From Cellulomonas avistercoris (GTDB taxonomy: Bacteria > Actinomycetota > Actinomycetes > Actinomycetales > Cellulomonadaceae), in contig NZ_JACSQV010000003.1 in the NCBI RefSeq assembly GCF_014836445.1, forward strand, positions 44,629 to 108,628: a DNA stretch of 64,000 nucleotides, read 5' to 3'. The translations under genes and the position numbers were made by a program. Of the stretch, positions 16,847 to 25,784 are shown piece by piece; position 1 is the stretch's first letter; each line of letters starts with the position of its first letter. Below the pieces are notes generated by a model that worked only from the letters and a program-made list of their open reading frames with translations, did no database searches and was not told the DNA's origin.

Positions 16847-18487
16847 ATGACCACCGACCGACGCGACCCCCTCGCCCGGCCGGGGCCGTCGCCGCGCACG
16901 AGCGCGCTGCGGCAGGCCGCGCTGCGGATCGCCACGTGGGGCGTGACCACGGTGTACCGCGCCTACCGTCTGCACCCGGCGCTGTGGCGGTTCACGGCCC
17001 GCAACTACCACCCGGCGATGGAGCGGTTCGCCCGGCTCAACGCCTGGATGATCTGCCAGCACGCGTACCTCGACGTCCCGGCCTACCGGCACTACGTGGA
17101 CGAGGCGGGGTTCCGGTTCCGGTGGTGGGACCTGACGGCCTACCGGCCGACGTCGAAGCACGAGTACGTCGACCGGTACCCCGAGGACGTGCGCTGCTGG
17201 GACGGGTTCATCGAGACGGTCGGGACCGTGGTCGACGAGTCCAGCGGCTCGTCCGGCACGCCCTACAACTGGATGCGCTCGCGGCGCGAGCTCGCGACCG
17301 TGCACAAGAACGTCGCCGGGTACGTGACGTCGCTGTTCGGCACGCGGCGGCTGTTCGCGGTCAACGCGTTCTCGATGGGCGCGTGGGCCACCGGCACCAA
17401 CACCGGCATCGCGATGTCGCGCATCGCGATGGTGAAGAACACCGGCCCGGACATCGACAAGATCGTCGACACGCTGCGGCACTTCGGCCCCCGGTACACC
17501 TACCTGGTCTGCGCCTACCCGCCCTTCCTCAAGCACCTGCGCGACCGGCTCGACGCCGACGGCTTCGACTGGGACGCCTACGACCTCAACGGGTTCGTCG
17601 GCGGCGAGGCGCTGACCGAGGGCCTGCGCGACTACCTGGAGGACAGGTTCGGCCGCGTCTACTCGGGCTACGGCGCGTCCGACCTGACCATCGGGATGGC
17701 GGGGGAGAGCGACCTCGCCGTGTGGGTGCGCCGCACGCTCGCCGCCGGCGGCCCGCTGCGCGACGCCCTGCTCGGGCCGGACGAGACGCGCACGCCGATG
17801 GTCTTCCAGTACAACCCGCTCGAGACGTACATGGAGACCACGGCGGACCGGCACCTGCTGGTGACGCTCAACTCGGCCGACATCATGAGCCCCAAGCTGC
17901 GGTACGACATCGGCGACGAGGCGCAGATCGTCACGTTCGACGCCATGAAGGCCGCGATCGCGGCGCTGCCCGAGCCGCAGCGCCACCGGCTCGCGTTCGG
18001 CTTCGAGCGCGCGTACGCGATCCAGCGGATGCGCCTGCCGTTCCTGCTGCTGTACGGCCGCAAGGACTCCACCGTCTCCTACATGGGCGCCAACCTCTAC
18101 CCCCTCGACGTCGAGAACGGCCTGTACCTCGACAACCCGCACGCGGCCGTCATCGAGTCGTTCAAGCTGGCGCTCGTCGACGTGGGTGACCACGAGCAGC
18201 GCCCGGCGATCCACCTGCAGCTGCGGGCGGACGCGGACGTGACCGCCGACGACCGGACGGACCTCGCCGAGCGGGCCGCGGCGGGCGTGCTGGCGCACCT
18301 CGCGTCGGTGTCGCGCGACGTCGCGCAGTCGCTCGAGGAGGACCCGACGTCGGGCGACCTGCGGGTGCACGTCCACGACCACGGCACGGGTCCCTTCGCG
18401 GGCGGCAGCTCGAAGATCAAGAACGTGTACCTCGTCGACGCCGGCGACCGGGACCCGTCGACGACGCACCCGGGGCGCACGGCCTGA
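16847..18487 (+). CDS. PaaK/coenzyme F390 synthetase-like adenylate-forming enzyme
   Basis: A 546-residue ANL-superfamily protein of the phenylacetate-CoA ligase (PaaK)/F390 synthetase branch. The nucleotide-binding loop is VDESSGSSGTPYNWMRS, and later elements are YSGYGASDLTIG (acyl/aromatic pocket) and KLRYDIGDEAQIVTF (hinge region). Such enzymes activate a carboxylate as acyl-AMP and pass it to CoA, an amine or a carrier. ATG 16847 has GAAGG (16835-16839) upstream. Its stop overlaps the next start by one base, and the next two junctions overlap by four, making a four-gene coupled operon. The substrate is unknown; there is no sign of a phenylacetate pathway nearby. Confidence 0.82.
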   Translation: MTTDRRDPLARPGPSPRTSALRQAALRIATWGVTTVYRAYRLHPALWRFTARNYHPAMERFARLNAWMICQHAYLDVPAYRHYVDEAGFRFRWWDLTAYRPTSKHEYVDRYPEDVRCWDGFIETVGTVVDESSGSSGTPYNWMRSRRELATVHKNVAGYVTSLFGTRRLFAVNAFSMGAWATGTNTGIAMSRIAMVKNTGPDIDKIVDTLRHFGPRYTYLVCAYPPFLKHLRDRLDADGFDWDAYDLNGFVGGEALTEGLRDYLEDRFGRVYSGYGASDLTIGMAGESDLAVWVRRTLAAGGPLRDALLGPDETRTPMVFQYNPLETYMETTADRHLLVTLNSADIMSPKLRYDIGDEAQIVTFDAMKAAIAALPEPQRHRLAFGFERAYAIQRMRLPFLLLYGRKDSTVSYMGANLYPLDVENGLYLDNPHAAVIESFKLALVDVGDHEQRPAIHLQLRADADVTADDRTDLAERAAAGVLAHLASVSRDVAQSLEEDPTSGDLRVHVHDHGTGPFAGGSSKIKNVYLVDAGDRDPSTTHPGRTA

Positions 18488-19287
18488 TGCGCACGCGCGA
18501 CTTCTCCCGGGCGCCCGCCCCGGCCCGGGCGGACGCGCTCGTGGTCGTGGAGCGACCGCGCGCGGGTGCGGCGTGGGTGCGAGCGACCCGGCGTGCGGCG
18601 CGCGCCGCCGACGGCCACGTCTGGAGCGTCGGGCTGCGGGCGCGCGACGGTGCGGGTGCGGTGCGCGGCCGGGTGGTGTGCTTCGCGACGCCGGCGGACG
18701 CGGAGCGCTTCGCGGCGGGTCTCGACCTCGCGCGGGACCGGGTCCGCACGTTCCGCGCCGACCCCGACGGCTACGCCAACGGGGTGTGGCGCGCCGAGGG
18801 CGACGTCATGGCGCACGTCGAGCGGTTCTCCCCGACGAGCACCGAGCGCGCTCAGGGGCGCGTGCCGCCCGACGTCGCGCCGGCCCCGCCGCGCCGCGGG
18901 CGTCGCGCCCGCACCCCGCGGCCCGCGTCGGCGGCCGCGCCGGCGGTGGGCCCGCGCGGCACCCCGGCCGGCGCCGGCGCGATGTTCCTCGGTGCCACGC
19001 GCTACCGCGGGCCGCACTCGTGGGCGGTCCTCGCGCGCGAGTGGTACCCCATGGTCGCCGCCATGCGGCGCATGACGGGCTACGTGTGGCACCGCGTGTA
19101 CTGGGAGCCCCCGTTCACGCTCGGGACGCTCGCGTTCTTCACGGACCGGGACGCGCTGATGCTGTTCGCGCGCATCCCGGCCCACCGGCGCCTCATGACG
19201 TGGATCACGCGCGACCGCAGGCACGGGACCGGGGGGTACATCCGCGTGCACCTCGCCGACGCGGGCCGCCCGGGCGGGGCGCCGTGA
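18487..19287 (+). CDS. Uncharacterised protein, possible tandem ABM/DUF4188-like fold
   Basis: A 266-residue protein I cannot firmly assign. It seems to hold two alpha+beta halves: one at residues about 15-120 (strand VWSVGLRA, then VVCFATPADAERFAAGL) and one at about 160-260 (MFLGATRYRGPHSWAVLAREW, then TLAFFTDRDALMLFARIP), joined by a basic Pro/Arg/Ala linker. Strand plus residue-per-position patterns recall antibiotic-biosynthesis-monooxygenase/DUF4188 dimeric barrels, and CrtA-like monooxygenase annotations are conceivable. It is coupled to the PaaK-like gene upstream (one-base overlap) and the GNAT gene downstream (four-base overlap), so it likely acts in the same pathway. Confidence 0.7.
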   Translation: MRTRDFSRAPAPARADALVVVERPRAGAAWVRATRRAARAADGHVWSVGLRARDGAGAVRGRVVCFATPADAERFAAGLDLARDRVRTFRADPDGYANGVWRAEGDVMAHVERFSPTSTERAQGRVPPDVAPAPPRRGRRARTPRPASAAAPAVGPRGTPAGAGAMFLGATRYRGPHSWAVLAREWYPMVAAMRRMTGYVWHRVYWEPPFTLGTLAFFTDRDALMLFARIPAHRRLMTWITRDRRHGTGGYIRVHLADAGRPGGAP

Positions 19288-20435
19288 GCGGCCTCGCCGT
19301 CGTGCCGGTCGCCTCGCGCGCGGACCTGCGCGACTTCCTCGACCTGCCCCTGCGGATGCACCCGCGGCACCTGGCGGTGCCCCTGCTCGCGTCGACCGTG
19401 GAGTCCTGGTGGCGCGGGACGTCGCCGCACCCCGAGCCGGTCGAGCTGCTGCTCGTGCGCGACGCGGCCGGGCGCGCGGTGGGCCGCACGACGGTCCACA
19501 CCGACGCGCGGCTCGACGCGCGCCTCGGGGCCCGGTCCCTGCTGTTCGGTGCGACCGAGTTCGCCGACGACGCCGCCGCCGCCGCGCTCGTCGCGGCGCT
19601 CGAGGCGCGCGCCGACGGCCACGAGCAGCTGTTCGGCCCGGTGGCGCTGCTGCCGAACCAGTCCGGCGGGGTCGTCACGTCGGGCGCCGAGCACCGCGGC
19701 TTCGTCGACTCGCCGTGGAACCCGTCGTGGGTCCCCGCGACGTACGAGGGCCTGGGGTTCGCGCGCTGGGGCGAGTCCGACACGTGGGTGGTCGACGTCG
19801 CCGCGTCGTCCGCCGCCGGCCTCCCGTCGCCGGACGAGTGGCGCGCCGCTGGCCTGCGCCTGGAGCGCGGGCGGCGCTCGCAGCTCGCTCGACTCGTGCC
19901 CGAGGTGCTCGCGGTGCTCAACCGCTCGTTCGCCGCGCTGCCGTACTACACGCCCATCACCGACCAGGAGATGGCGGCGGCCACCGACGGGCTCGGCCAC
20001 CTCGTCGACGAGGACCTGCTGCTGCTCGCGCGCGACGCCGCGACCGGCGCGCTCGTGGCGTTCGTGCTGGTGGTCCCCGACATCACGGCCTACGTGCAGC
20101 GCGTCGGCGGCCGCCTGGGGCTGCTGCAGCAGCTGCTGCTGCTCGCGACGCGGGGCCGCTACCGGCGCGAGGCCGTCCTCATCATCCAGGGCACCGACCC
20201 CGACCGGCAGGGGCGGGGCGTCCTCACGCTGCTGACGCGCACGCTGCACGCGCACCTCGCGACGGGCGGCTACGCCCGGCTGCGCTCGACGTTCGTCGGG
20301 CGGGACAACCCCGCCTCCGCGCGGCAGCTCGAACGCGTCGGCGGGCGGCCCCTGCACGGCGTGACGTTCTACCGTCGGCCGCTCCCGCGGCACGACGCCA
20401 CGACCGCCCGCGCGGCGGCGGAGGAGACACCATGA
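19284..20435 (+). CDS. GNAT-type N-acyltransferase-like protein
   Basis: A 383-residue protein with a two-part layout: a less familiar N-terminal half and a C-terminal GNAT fold at about 240-370. The acetyl-CoA loop appears to be DPDRQGRGVLTLLTRTL, followed by the NPASARQLERVGGRPL helix seen in acyltransferases. Such large GNATs without close relatives often act on small metabolites or aminoacyl groups. GTG 19284 overlaps the upstream stop by four bases and its own stop overlaps the next ATG. In this operon it could acylate the product of the adenylating enzyme or use its activated acyl group. Confidence 0.78.
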   Translation: MSGLAVVPVASRADLRDFLDLPLRMHPRHLAVPLLASTVESWWRGTSPHPEPVELLLVRDAAGRAVGRTTVHTDARLDARLGARSLLFGATEFADDAAAAALVAALEARADGHEQLFGPVALLPNQSGGVVTSGAEHRGFVDSPWNPSWVPATYEGLGFARWGESDTWVVDVAASSAAGLPSPDEWRAAGLRLERGRRSQLARLVPEVLAVLNRSFAALPYYTPITDQEMAAATDGLGHLVDEDLLLLARDAATGALVAFVLVVPDITAYVQRVGGRLGLLQQLLLLATRGRYRREAVLIIQGTDPDRQGRGVLTLLTRTLHAHLATGGYARLRSTFVGRDNPASARQLERVGGRPLHGVTFYRRPLPRHDATTARAAAEETP

Positions 20436-21526
20436 GCTCGACGCACGACCACGACCTGCACGCCTGGGTCCGGACCGCGGGGCGGGCACCGTCCGCGCAC
20501 AACACGCAGCCGTGGTCGGTGCGCGTGCTCGACGACCGCATCGAGGTCGCGGTCGTCCCCGACCGGGTGCTGGCCGCGGGGGACCCGTCCTTCCGCGACC
20601 TGCTGCTGTCGCTCGGGGCCTGGGTCGAGTGCGTCGCGGTCGCCGCGGCGGCCGACGGTCGGGGCGTGACGGTCGAGCCGACGCCCCACCTCGACCGCCT
20701 CGAGGACCTGCCCGTGCGCGGCCCGGCGGACCCGGCGGCACCGGTCCTCGTGCTGCGACCCCACGCGACGGCGTACGCGACGCCCTTCTCGCCCCGCGAC
20801 GTGGACGAGCGCCGGACGGACCGCGGACGGCTCGACCCCGCACCGGACCTGCGGGCCGACCTCCCCGCGCTGCCGCCGTGGCTCGTGCTGCTCCAGGTGG
20901 ACGACCCGGCCATGCGCCACCTCGTGCGGCTGGGCACCGCGTGGACCGCGTCGCGGCGCGCCGTGGCCGCCGAGCTCGTCCGGTGGCTGCGCCTGAGCCC
21001 GACCCACCCGCGGTACGCACGCGACGGCATGACGGACCGCATGCTGCGGCTGCCGCCCGTGGTGGCCCGCGTGGCCGCACCGCTCACGCGTCGCCCGGCG
21101 CTGCACGACGCGGCGCTGACGGTGGCGGGATGGGCGGGCCGGGCCGTCGAGGCCGTGCTCCGCTCGCGGCCGCTGCCGCCCGCGCCCGGACCCGGCGAGC
21201 CGCTCGAGGGCCCGCAGCACCTGGTGCTCGTCGCTCGCACGCCCGGGGTGCTCGGGGCCACGGAGGCGCTGGACGCGCGGCTCGGGCTGCCGCCGGCGGA
21301 CGTCGTCGAGGCGGGGCGGGCGCTGCAGCGCACGTGGCTGCACGCGGGACGTGCGGGGCTCGCCGTCGCACCCCACTCCGAGGTGGTCGACTCGCCGCAC
21401 GCGGTCGCCGGGCTGCGCCGCCGTCTGGGGCTGCGGCGTTCGCAGGTCGCGCTCGCGGTCTTCAGCGTGGGCCGGTCGACGGCACCGGTGCCGCGCTCGC
21501 CGCGGCTGGCGGACCGCACCGGCTGA
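20432..21526 (+). CDS. Acg-type nitroreductase-like FMN oxidoreductase
   Basis: A 364-residue protein of the Acg family (nitroreductase-like, as M. tuberculosis Rv2032). The FMN-phosphate motif GRAPSAHNTQPWSVRVL is at residues 16-32, and a second half repeats the nitroreductase topology (THPRYARDGMTDRM). Members bind FMN but often lack classical reductase activity and may sequester or oxidise it. GAGGAG is just before ATG 20432, which overlaps the GNAT stop. It is the last gene of the coupled operon and would fit as the flavin-dependent tailoring step. A strong bidirectional terminator follows. Confidence 0.85.
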   Translation: MSSTHDHDLHAWVRTAGRAPSAHNTQPWSVRVLDDRIEVAVVPDRVLAAGDPSFRDLLLSLGAWVECVAVAAAADGRGVTVEPTPHLDRLEDLPVRGPADPAAPVLVLRPHATAYATPFSPRDVDERRTDRGRLDPAPDLRADLPALPPWLVLLQVDDPAMRHLVRLGTAWTASRRAVAAELVRWLRLSPTHPRYARDGMTDRMLRLPPVVARVAAPLTRRPALHDAALTVAGWAGRAVEAVLRSRPLPPAPGPGEPLEGPQHLVLVARTPGVLGATEALDARLGLPPADVVEAGRALQRTWLHAGRAGLAVAPHSEVVDSPHAVAGLRRRLGLRRSQVALAVFSVGRSTAPVPRSPRLADRTG

Positions 21527-21568
21527 CCGCTCGTGCGCGGGGCACGTGCCCGGCCCGGGAACGGCGAA

Positions 21569-21614
21569 GCCCCCCGGCTCGGCCCGGACGGGGTCCGGGC
21601 GTCGCCGAGGGGGC
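21569..21614. terminator. Bidirectional terminator between convergent genes
   Basis: An inner stem GCCCGGAC/GTCCGGGC and an outer stem pairing GCCCCCCGGC (21569-21578) with GCCGAGGGGGC (21604-21614) form one long imperfect hairpin in the 103-base gap between the Acg-type gene and the DUF5692-type gene. Confidence 0.75.
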
Positions 21615-21629
21615 GGGGTGACCGTGGGG

Positions 21630-22613
21630 TCAGCGTGCGCCGCTCAGAGCCGGGACCGGCTCCGGGAGGGACACGGGGGTCCGGTCGCGGTGCCCCGGGA
21701 TCGTCTCGACCACGCGGCGGTACGTCGGCAGGTCGGTCCACAGCTCGTCACGCAGCGGGTTCAGCCGCCGGGTCACGATGCGGTGCGCCTGGTAGACGAG
21801 GACCGCGACGTTCGCGATCAGCGAGAGCGCCGACACGGTCATGAGCGCGGCCGGCGAGTGCGAGGACTGCACCGCGAACGGCGAGTCGGAGACGAAGGCC
21901 GGGACGGCCATCGTGAACATCATCCAGAACGCCAGCGTGTGGGCGCGGTGCTGCAGCCAGGCGCCGCGGCGCAGCCAGAACGCCGGGATGGTGCACGACA
22001 GCAGGAGCGCGAGGCCCGCGTAGAAGGCGTGGTCGCCGACGCAGTTGTAGACGTAGGCGAAGTTCCACAGGTCGTACGCGACGATCCAGAACCACAGCAT
22101 GTCCGGCCAGATCATGTCCTGGGTCTTGTCACGGCTGACGTAGATGCCCGCCCAGCCGCAGATCGTGACGATGTTGAGGATGCCGGCGACGCCGTTCATG
22201 ACGTTCCACGGGCCGGGCACCATCATGACGCCGTCCACGACGCCCTGCTCCATGCCGGCGACCTGGAAGTCGCGGATGACGGCCTCGAGGATGTTGATCG
22301 ACAGGATCACGGGCGGGAACATCAGCGCCCAGCGGTTCGACGCCAGCCGGGGGACGTAGCGGATGGCCATGAAGCCGAGGCACCCGGCCAGCGCCGAGTA
22401 GACCTTGACCCAGTGGAACCAGGTGCCCGTGGACGACCCGGACCCGGCGGTGTGCGGCCAGACGAACAGGGTGAGCAGCAGGGGGATCGCGACGAAGAAC
22501 GTCAGGCCCGCGGCCTTGCTGCGCCGCGAGAGCTCGTTGAGCCCGATGAGGGCCGCGAGCACCACGACGAACATCACCGCCGCTGCGGGTGTGATGCTCT
22601 CGAACAGGAACAT
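21630..22613 (-). CDS. Multi-span membrane protein, DUF5692-like
   Basis: A 327-residue integral membrane protein with eight or nine predicted helices, the first at about residues 9-25 (AAAVMFVVVLAALIGL). Conserved-looking aromatic and acidic positions occur in loops, e.g. FQVAGMEQGVVDGVMMVPGPWN and DMLWFWIVAYDLWNFAYVYNC. I associate it with DUF5692, whose function is unknown. ATG 22613 has AAGGAG five bases upstream. It follows the TetR gene on the same strand after 26 bases, so the pair is probably one operon repressed by that TetR; transport or ligand sensing is possible but unproven. Confidence 0.75.
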   Translation of the reverse strand: MFLFESITPAAAVMFVVVLAALIGLNELSRRSKAAGLTFFVAIPLLLTLFVWPHTAGSGSSTGTWFHWVKVYSALAGCLGFMAIRYVPRLASNRWALMFPPVILSINILEAVIRDFQVAGMEQGVVDGVMMVPGPWNVMNGVAGILNIVTICGWAGIYVSRDKTQDMIWPDMLWFWIVAYDLWNFAYVYNCVGDHAFYAGLALLLSCTIPAFWLRRGAWLQHRAHTLAFWMMFTMAVPAFVSDSPFAVQSSHSPAALMTVSALSLIANVAVLVYQAHRIVTRRLNPLRDELWTDLPTYRRVVETIPGHRDRTPVSLPEPVPALSGAR

Positions 22614-22639
22614 CTCTCTCCTTGAGGTGAGCCCTGTCG

Positions 22640-23239
22640 TCAGGCGGCGGCAGGGGTGGTGGGGGCCAGCCGCAGGGTCTGGCGCACGATCGTGACGAGC
22701 ACGTCGTCGTCGGTCTCCGGCCGGGTGCGGAGCAGGGCGATGAGCCCGTGCGTGAGCACGACGAACGTCGTGCGCACGTGTGCGATCTCGATCGTGTGCC
22801 GGGCGGCGTACGCCGGGATCGTGGTCGTCTCGAGGGTGTCGACGAGCGCCTCGACGGCGGCGTCGACGAACCGCACGGACAGTGCCGCGTCGTCGAGGAC
22901 GGGTGCCGCGCCCGCGTGGCTCGTCGGCACGTGCCGGCGCAGCAGGGCGACGTAGTCGACGACGGCGCCGTCGATGTCGCCGGGCTGCCGCGCGGCGTCC
23001 CACCGGCGCAGGTCCGCGACGAAGTCCTCGACGTAGGAGTCGAGGACGCGGTCGACGAGCGTGCCCATGTCCCCGACGTAGTGGTACACCAGCCCGCGGG
23101 TGACGCCCACGCGGTCCGCGACGTGCTGGAAGGTCGTCGCGCGCACCCCCTGCTCGGCGAACAGGTCGCGTGCGGCGCGCACGATCTCCTCGAGGCGGAC
23201 CGCCGGTGCCTTGACGCTCCGGCGCTGCGTGCTGGTCAT
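22640..23239 (-). CDS. TetR-family transcriptional regulator
   Basis: A 199-residue TetR regulator. The helix-turn-helix is TTFQHVADRVGVTRGLVYHYVGD (about residues 35-57, key residues Gly45, Tyr52, His53), and the rest is the helical ligand-binding domain. It is first in a two-gene unit with the DUF5692-like membrane protein. A TAGCGT -10 element (reverse strand, 23246-23251) ends seven bases before its ATG, implying a leaderless mRNA, and a small palindrome covers the spacer. Autoregulation and control of the membrane protein are inferred; the ligand is unknown. Confidence 0.93.
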   Translation of the reverse strand: MTSTQRRSVKAPAVRLEEIVRAARDLFAEQGVRATTFQHVADRVGVTRGLVYHYVGDMGTLVDRVLDSYVEDFVADLRRWDAARQPGDIDGAVVDYVALLRRHVPTSHAGAAPVLDDAALSVRFVDAAVEALVDTLETTTIPAYAARHTIEIAHVRTTFVVLTHGLIALLRTRPETDDDVLVTIVRQTLRLAPTTPAAA

Positions 23240-23251
23240 GGCTCCACGCTA

Positions 23252-23266
23252 TTGACAGAGTGTCAA
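23252..23266. promoter_or_regulatory. Probable TetR operator
   Basis: TTGACA-GAG-TGTCAA is a perfect 6+6 inverted repeat lying between the -10 (23246-23251) and the likely -35 of the tetR promoter, where a bound dimer would block transcription. Confidence 0.65.
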
Positions 23267-23371
23267 CGGGACAATGGGCCGAACGTCCCGATCTGCCCGA
23301 CCTCGGGATGTGCGGACGGCGACCGCGTGCGAGGGTCGAGTTCCCGAGGCCGACGACCCCGAGGAGCACAT

Positions 23372-25111
23372 GTGGACCTCACGCCCGACGACGCCCCCTG
23401 GTGGACCGGTGCGGTCGTGTACCAGATCTACCCGCGGTCCTTCCAGGACTCCGACGGCGACGGGATCGGCGACCTGCGCGGCGTCCTGCAGCGCATCGAC
23501 CACCTGGTCGAGCTCGGCGTCGACGTCGTGTGGTTCTCACCGATCTACCGCAGCCCGCAGGACGACAACGGCTACGACATCAGCGACTACCAGGACGTGG
23601 ACCCGCTGTTCGGGACGCTCGCCGACCTCGACGAGGTGATCGGCGCGCTGCACGACCGCGGCATCAAGGTCGTCATGGACCTGGTCGTCAACCACACGAG
23701 CGACGAGCACCCGTGGTTCGTCGAGTCGCGGTCGTCCGTCGACTCGCCCAAGCGCGACTGGTACTGGTGGCGCCCGGCCCGCCCCGGCATGGCGCCCGGC
23801 ACGCCCGGCGCCGAGCCGACCAACTGGGGCTCGTTCTTCTCCGGGCCGACCTGGGAGTACGACGAGGCGACGGGCGAGTACTACCTGCACCTGTTCAGCC
23901 GCAAGCAGCCCGACCTCAACTGGGAGAACCCGCAGGTCCGCCAGGCCGTCTACGCGATGATGCGCTGGTGGCTCGACCGCGGGGTCGACGGGTTCCGCAT
24001 GGACGTCATCAACCTCATCTCGAAGGTCGTCGCCGAGGACGGCTCGCTCGCCGACGGCCCGGCGACGACGGGCGCGCTCGGCGACGGCTCCGCGCAGTAC
24101 ATGCACGGCCCCCGGCTCCACGAGTACCTGCAGGAGATGCACCACGAGGTGTTCGACGGGCGTCGTGACGGCCTGCTGCTCGTGGGGGAGACGCCCGGTG
24201 CGACCGTCGAGGACGGCGTCCTGTTCACCGACCCCGCGCGCCGCGAGCTCGACATGGTGTTCACGTTCGAGCACGTCGGCCTCGACCACGGCCCCGGCGG
24301 CAAGTACGACCCGCGGCCCCTGGACCTGCGGGACCTCAAGGCCGTGCTCGGCCGCTGGCAGGCGGGCCTCGCCGACGTGGGCTGGAACTCGCTCTACTGG
24401 GACAACCACGACCAGCCGCGCATCGTGTCGCGCTTCGGCGACGACGGCGAGTACCGCCGCGAGTCAGCCAGCATGCTCGCGACCGTGCTGCACCTGCACC
24501 GGGGCACGCCGTACGTCTACCAGGGCGAGGAGCTCGGGATGACGAACGCGCACCTGACGTCGCTCGACGACTACCGGGACATCGAGGCGCTGCGCTACGC
24601 CGCGGAGGCGCGCACCCTGGGCCACGTCCCCGAGGAGCGCATCCTCGCGGGTCTCGCGGCGATGAGCCGCGACAACGCGCGCACCCCCGTGCAGTGGGAC
24701 GCCTCGCCGCACGCGGGCTTCACGACGGGCCGGCCGTGGCTGCCGGTCAACCCCAACCACCGGCACGTCAACGCCGAGGCGGAGCGCGCCGACCCGTCCT
24801 CGGTGTTCCACCACTACCGCCGCCTGATCGCCCTGCGGCACGACGACCCGGTCGTGCGGCTCGGGGACTTCACGATGCTGCTGCCGGACCACGAGCACGT
24901 CTACGCGTTCACGCGCGCGCTCGGCGGCGTGCGGCTGCTCGTGCTGGGCAGCTTCACCGGTGACGAGCAGACGGTCGAGGTCGGTCCGGGGTGGGACGAC
25001 GCCGAGGTCGTCCTGGGGAACCACGCCGAGCCGGCCCGGCCGGCGGCCGGCGCGGTCACGCTGCGTCCGTGGGAGGCCGTGGTGCTGCGGGCCGGCACGC
25101 CGACCGGGTGA
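23372..25111 (+). CDS. GH13 alpha-glucosidase (oligo-1,6/alpha-1,4-glucosidase type)
   Basis: A 579-residue cytoplasmic alpha-amylase-superfamily hydrolase. Region motifs are in place: YQIYPRSFQDSDGDGIGDL at the start of the barrel, DLVVNHTSDEH (region I), nucleophile Asp211 in DGFRMDVIN, acid/base Glu273 in LLVGETPG, and Asp347 in DNHDQPR. The start is GTG 23372, two bases after an out-of-frame ATG, with GAGGAG at 23361-23366. There is no signal peptide, so it acts on imported malto- or isomalto-oligosaccharides or sucrose-like sugars. It stands alone with no transporter beside it; the divergent tetR unit is probably unrelated. Confidence 0.92.
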   Translation: MDLTPDDAPWWTGAVVYQIYPRSFQDSDGDGIGDLRGVLQRIDHLVELGVDVVWFSPIYRSPQDDNGYDISDYQDVDPLFGTLADLDEVIGALHDRGIKVVMDLVVNHTSDEHPWFVESRSSVDSPKRDWYWWRPARPGMAPGTPGAEPTNWGSFFSGPTWEYDEATGEYYLHLFSRKQPDLNWENPQVRQAVYAMMRWWLDRGVDGFRMDVINLISKVVAEDGSLADGPATTGALGDGSAQYMHGPRLHEYLQEMHHEVFDGRRDGLLLVGETPGATVEDGVLFTDPARRELDMVFTFEHVGLDHGPGGKYDPRPLDLRDLKAVLGRWQAGLADVGWNSLYWDNHDQPRIVSRFGDDGEYRRESASMLATVLHLHRGTPYVYQGEELGMTNAHLTSLDDYRDIEALRYAAEARTLGHVPEERILAGLAAMSRDNARTPVQWDASPHAGFTTGRPWLPVNPNHRHVNAEAERADPSSVFHHYRRLIALRHDDPVVRLGDFTMLLPDHEHVYAFTRALGGVRLLVLGSFTGDEQTVEVGPGWDDAEVVLGNHAEPARPAAGAVTLRPWEAVVLRAGTPTG

Positions 25112-25156
25112 CGGACGTGCCGGGCGCGGGCGGGCGGCTGCTGGCACGATGCACCG

Positions 25157-25732
25157 ATGGCGAAGGTCCACGAGCACATCGGTGAACGCATGCGCGCGTG
25201 GCTCCTCGCGCAGCACGTCTTCTTCGTCGCGACGGCGCCGAGCGGGCCGGACGGGCACGTCAACGTGTCGCCGAAGGGCGTCGGCGGCACGTTCGCGGTG
25301 CTCGACGAGCGCACGGTCGCCTACGTGGACCTCACCGCGTCGGGGTCGGAGACCATCGCGCACCTGCGCGAGAACGGCCGCATCACGCTGATGTTCTGCG
25401 CCTTCGAGGGCCCGCCGGACATCGTGCGCCTGCACGGCCGCGGCCGGTTCGTCACCCTGTACGACGACGGGTTCGACGACCTGCTCGCGCGCTTCGACGG
25501 CGGCGTCGACGAGGCCCGTGGTGCGCGCGCGGTCGTCGTCGTCGACGTCGAGCGCGTCTCCGACTCCTGCGGGTACGGCGTGCCCCTCATGGAGCACCGC
25601 GGCGAGCGCGACCTGCTGCCCGCGTACATGGCCCGCAAGGGGGTCGAGGGGCGAGCGGCCTACCGCCGGCTGAAGAACCGCACGAGCATCGACGGTCTGC
25701 CCGCGTTCGACATGGACCCCGCGGACGGGTGA
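25157..25732 (+). CDS. Pyridoxamine 5'-phosphate oxidase-family FMN-binding protein
   Basis: A 191-residue split-barrel protein. HVFFVATAPSGPDGHVNVSPKG and the later VAYVDLTASGSETIAHLRENGRI are typical of the PNPOx-like family that binds FMN or F420. ATG 25157 lies exactly seven bases after a CACGAT (25145-25150), so it may be leaderless. These proteins range from flavin oxidoreductases to general stress proteins; true pyridoxine oxidase is unlikely given the short form and lack of its C-terminal domain. The context gives no further clue. Confidence 0.85.
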   Translation: MAKVHEHIGERMRAWLLAQHVFFVATAPSGPDGHVNVSPKGVGGTFAVLDERTVAYVDLTASGSETIAHLRENGRITLMFCAFEGPPDIVRLHGRGRFVTLYDDGFDDLLARFDGGVDEARGARAVVVVDVERVSDSCGYGVPLMEHRGERDLLPAYMARKGVEGRAAYRRLKNRTSIDGLPAFDMDPADG

Positions 25733-25784
25733 AACCGCGCGCGTCCCCTCGTGCGCGGCGCCGGGCGTGCCGTAGCCCGGGGGG

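Noticed and set aside
14957..18469. An 1170-codon reverse-strand open frame
   Set aside because: Antisense to the carbohydrate-binding and PaaK-like genes, with compositional bias only.
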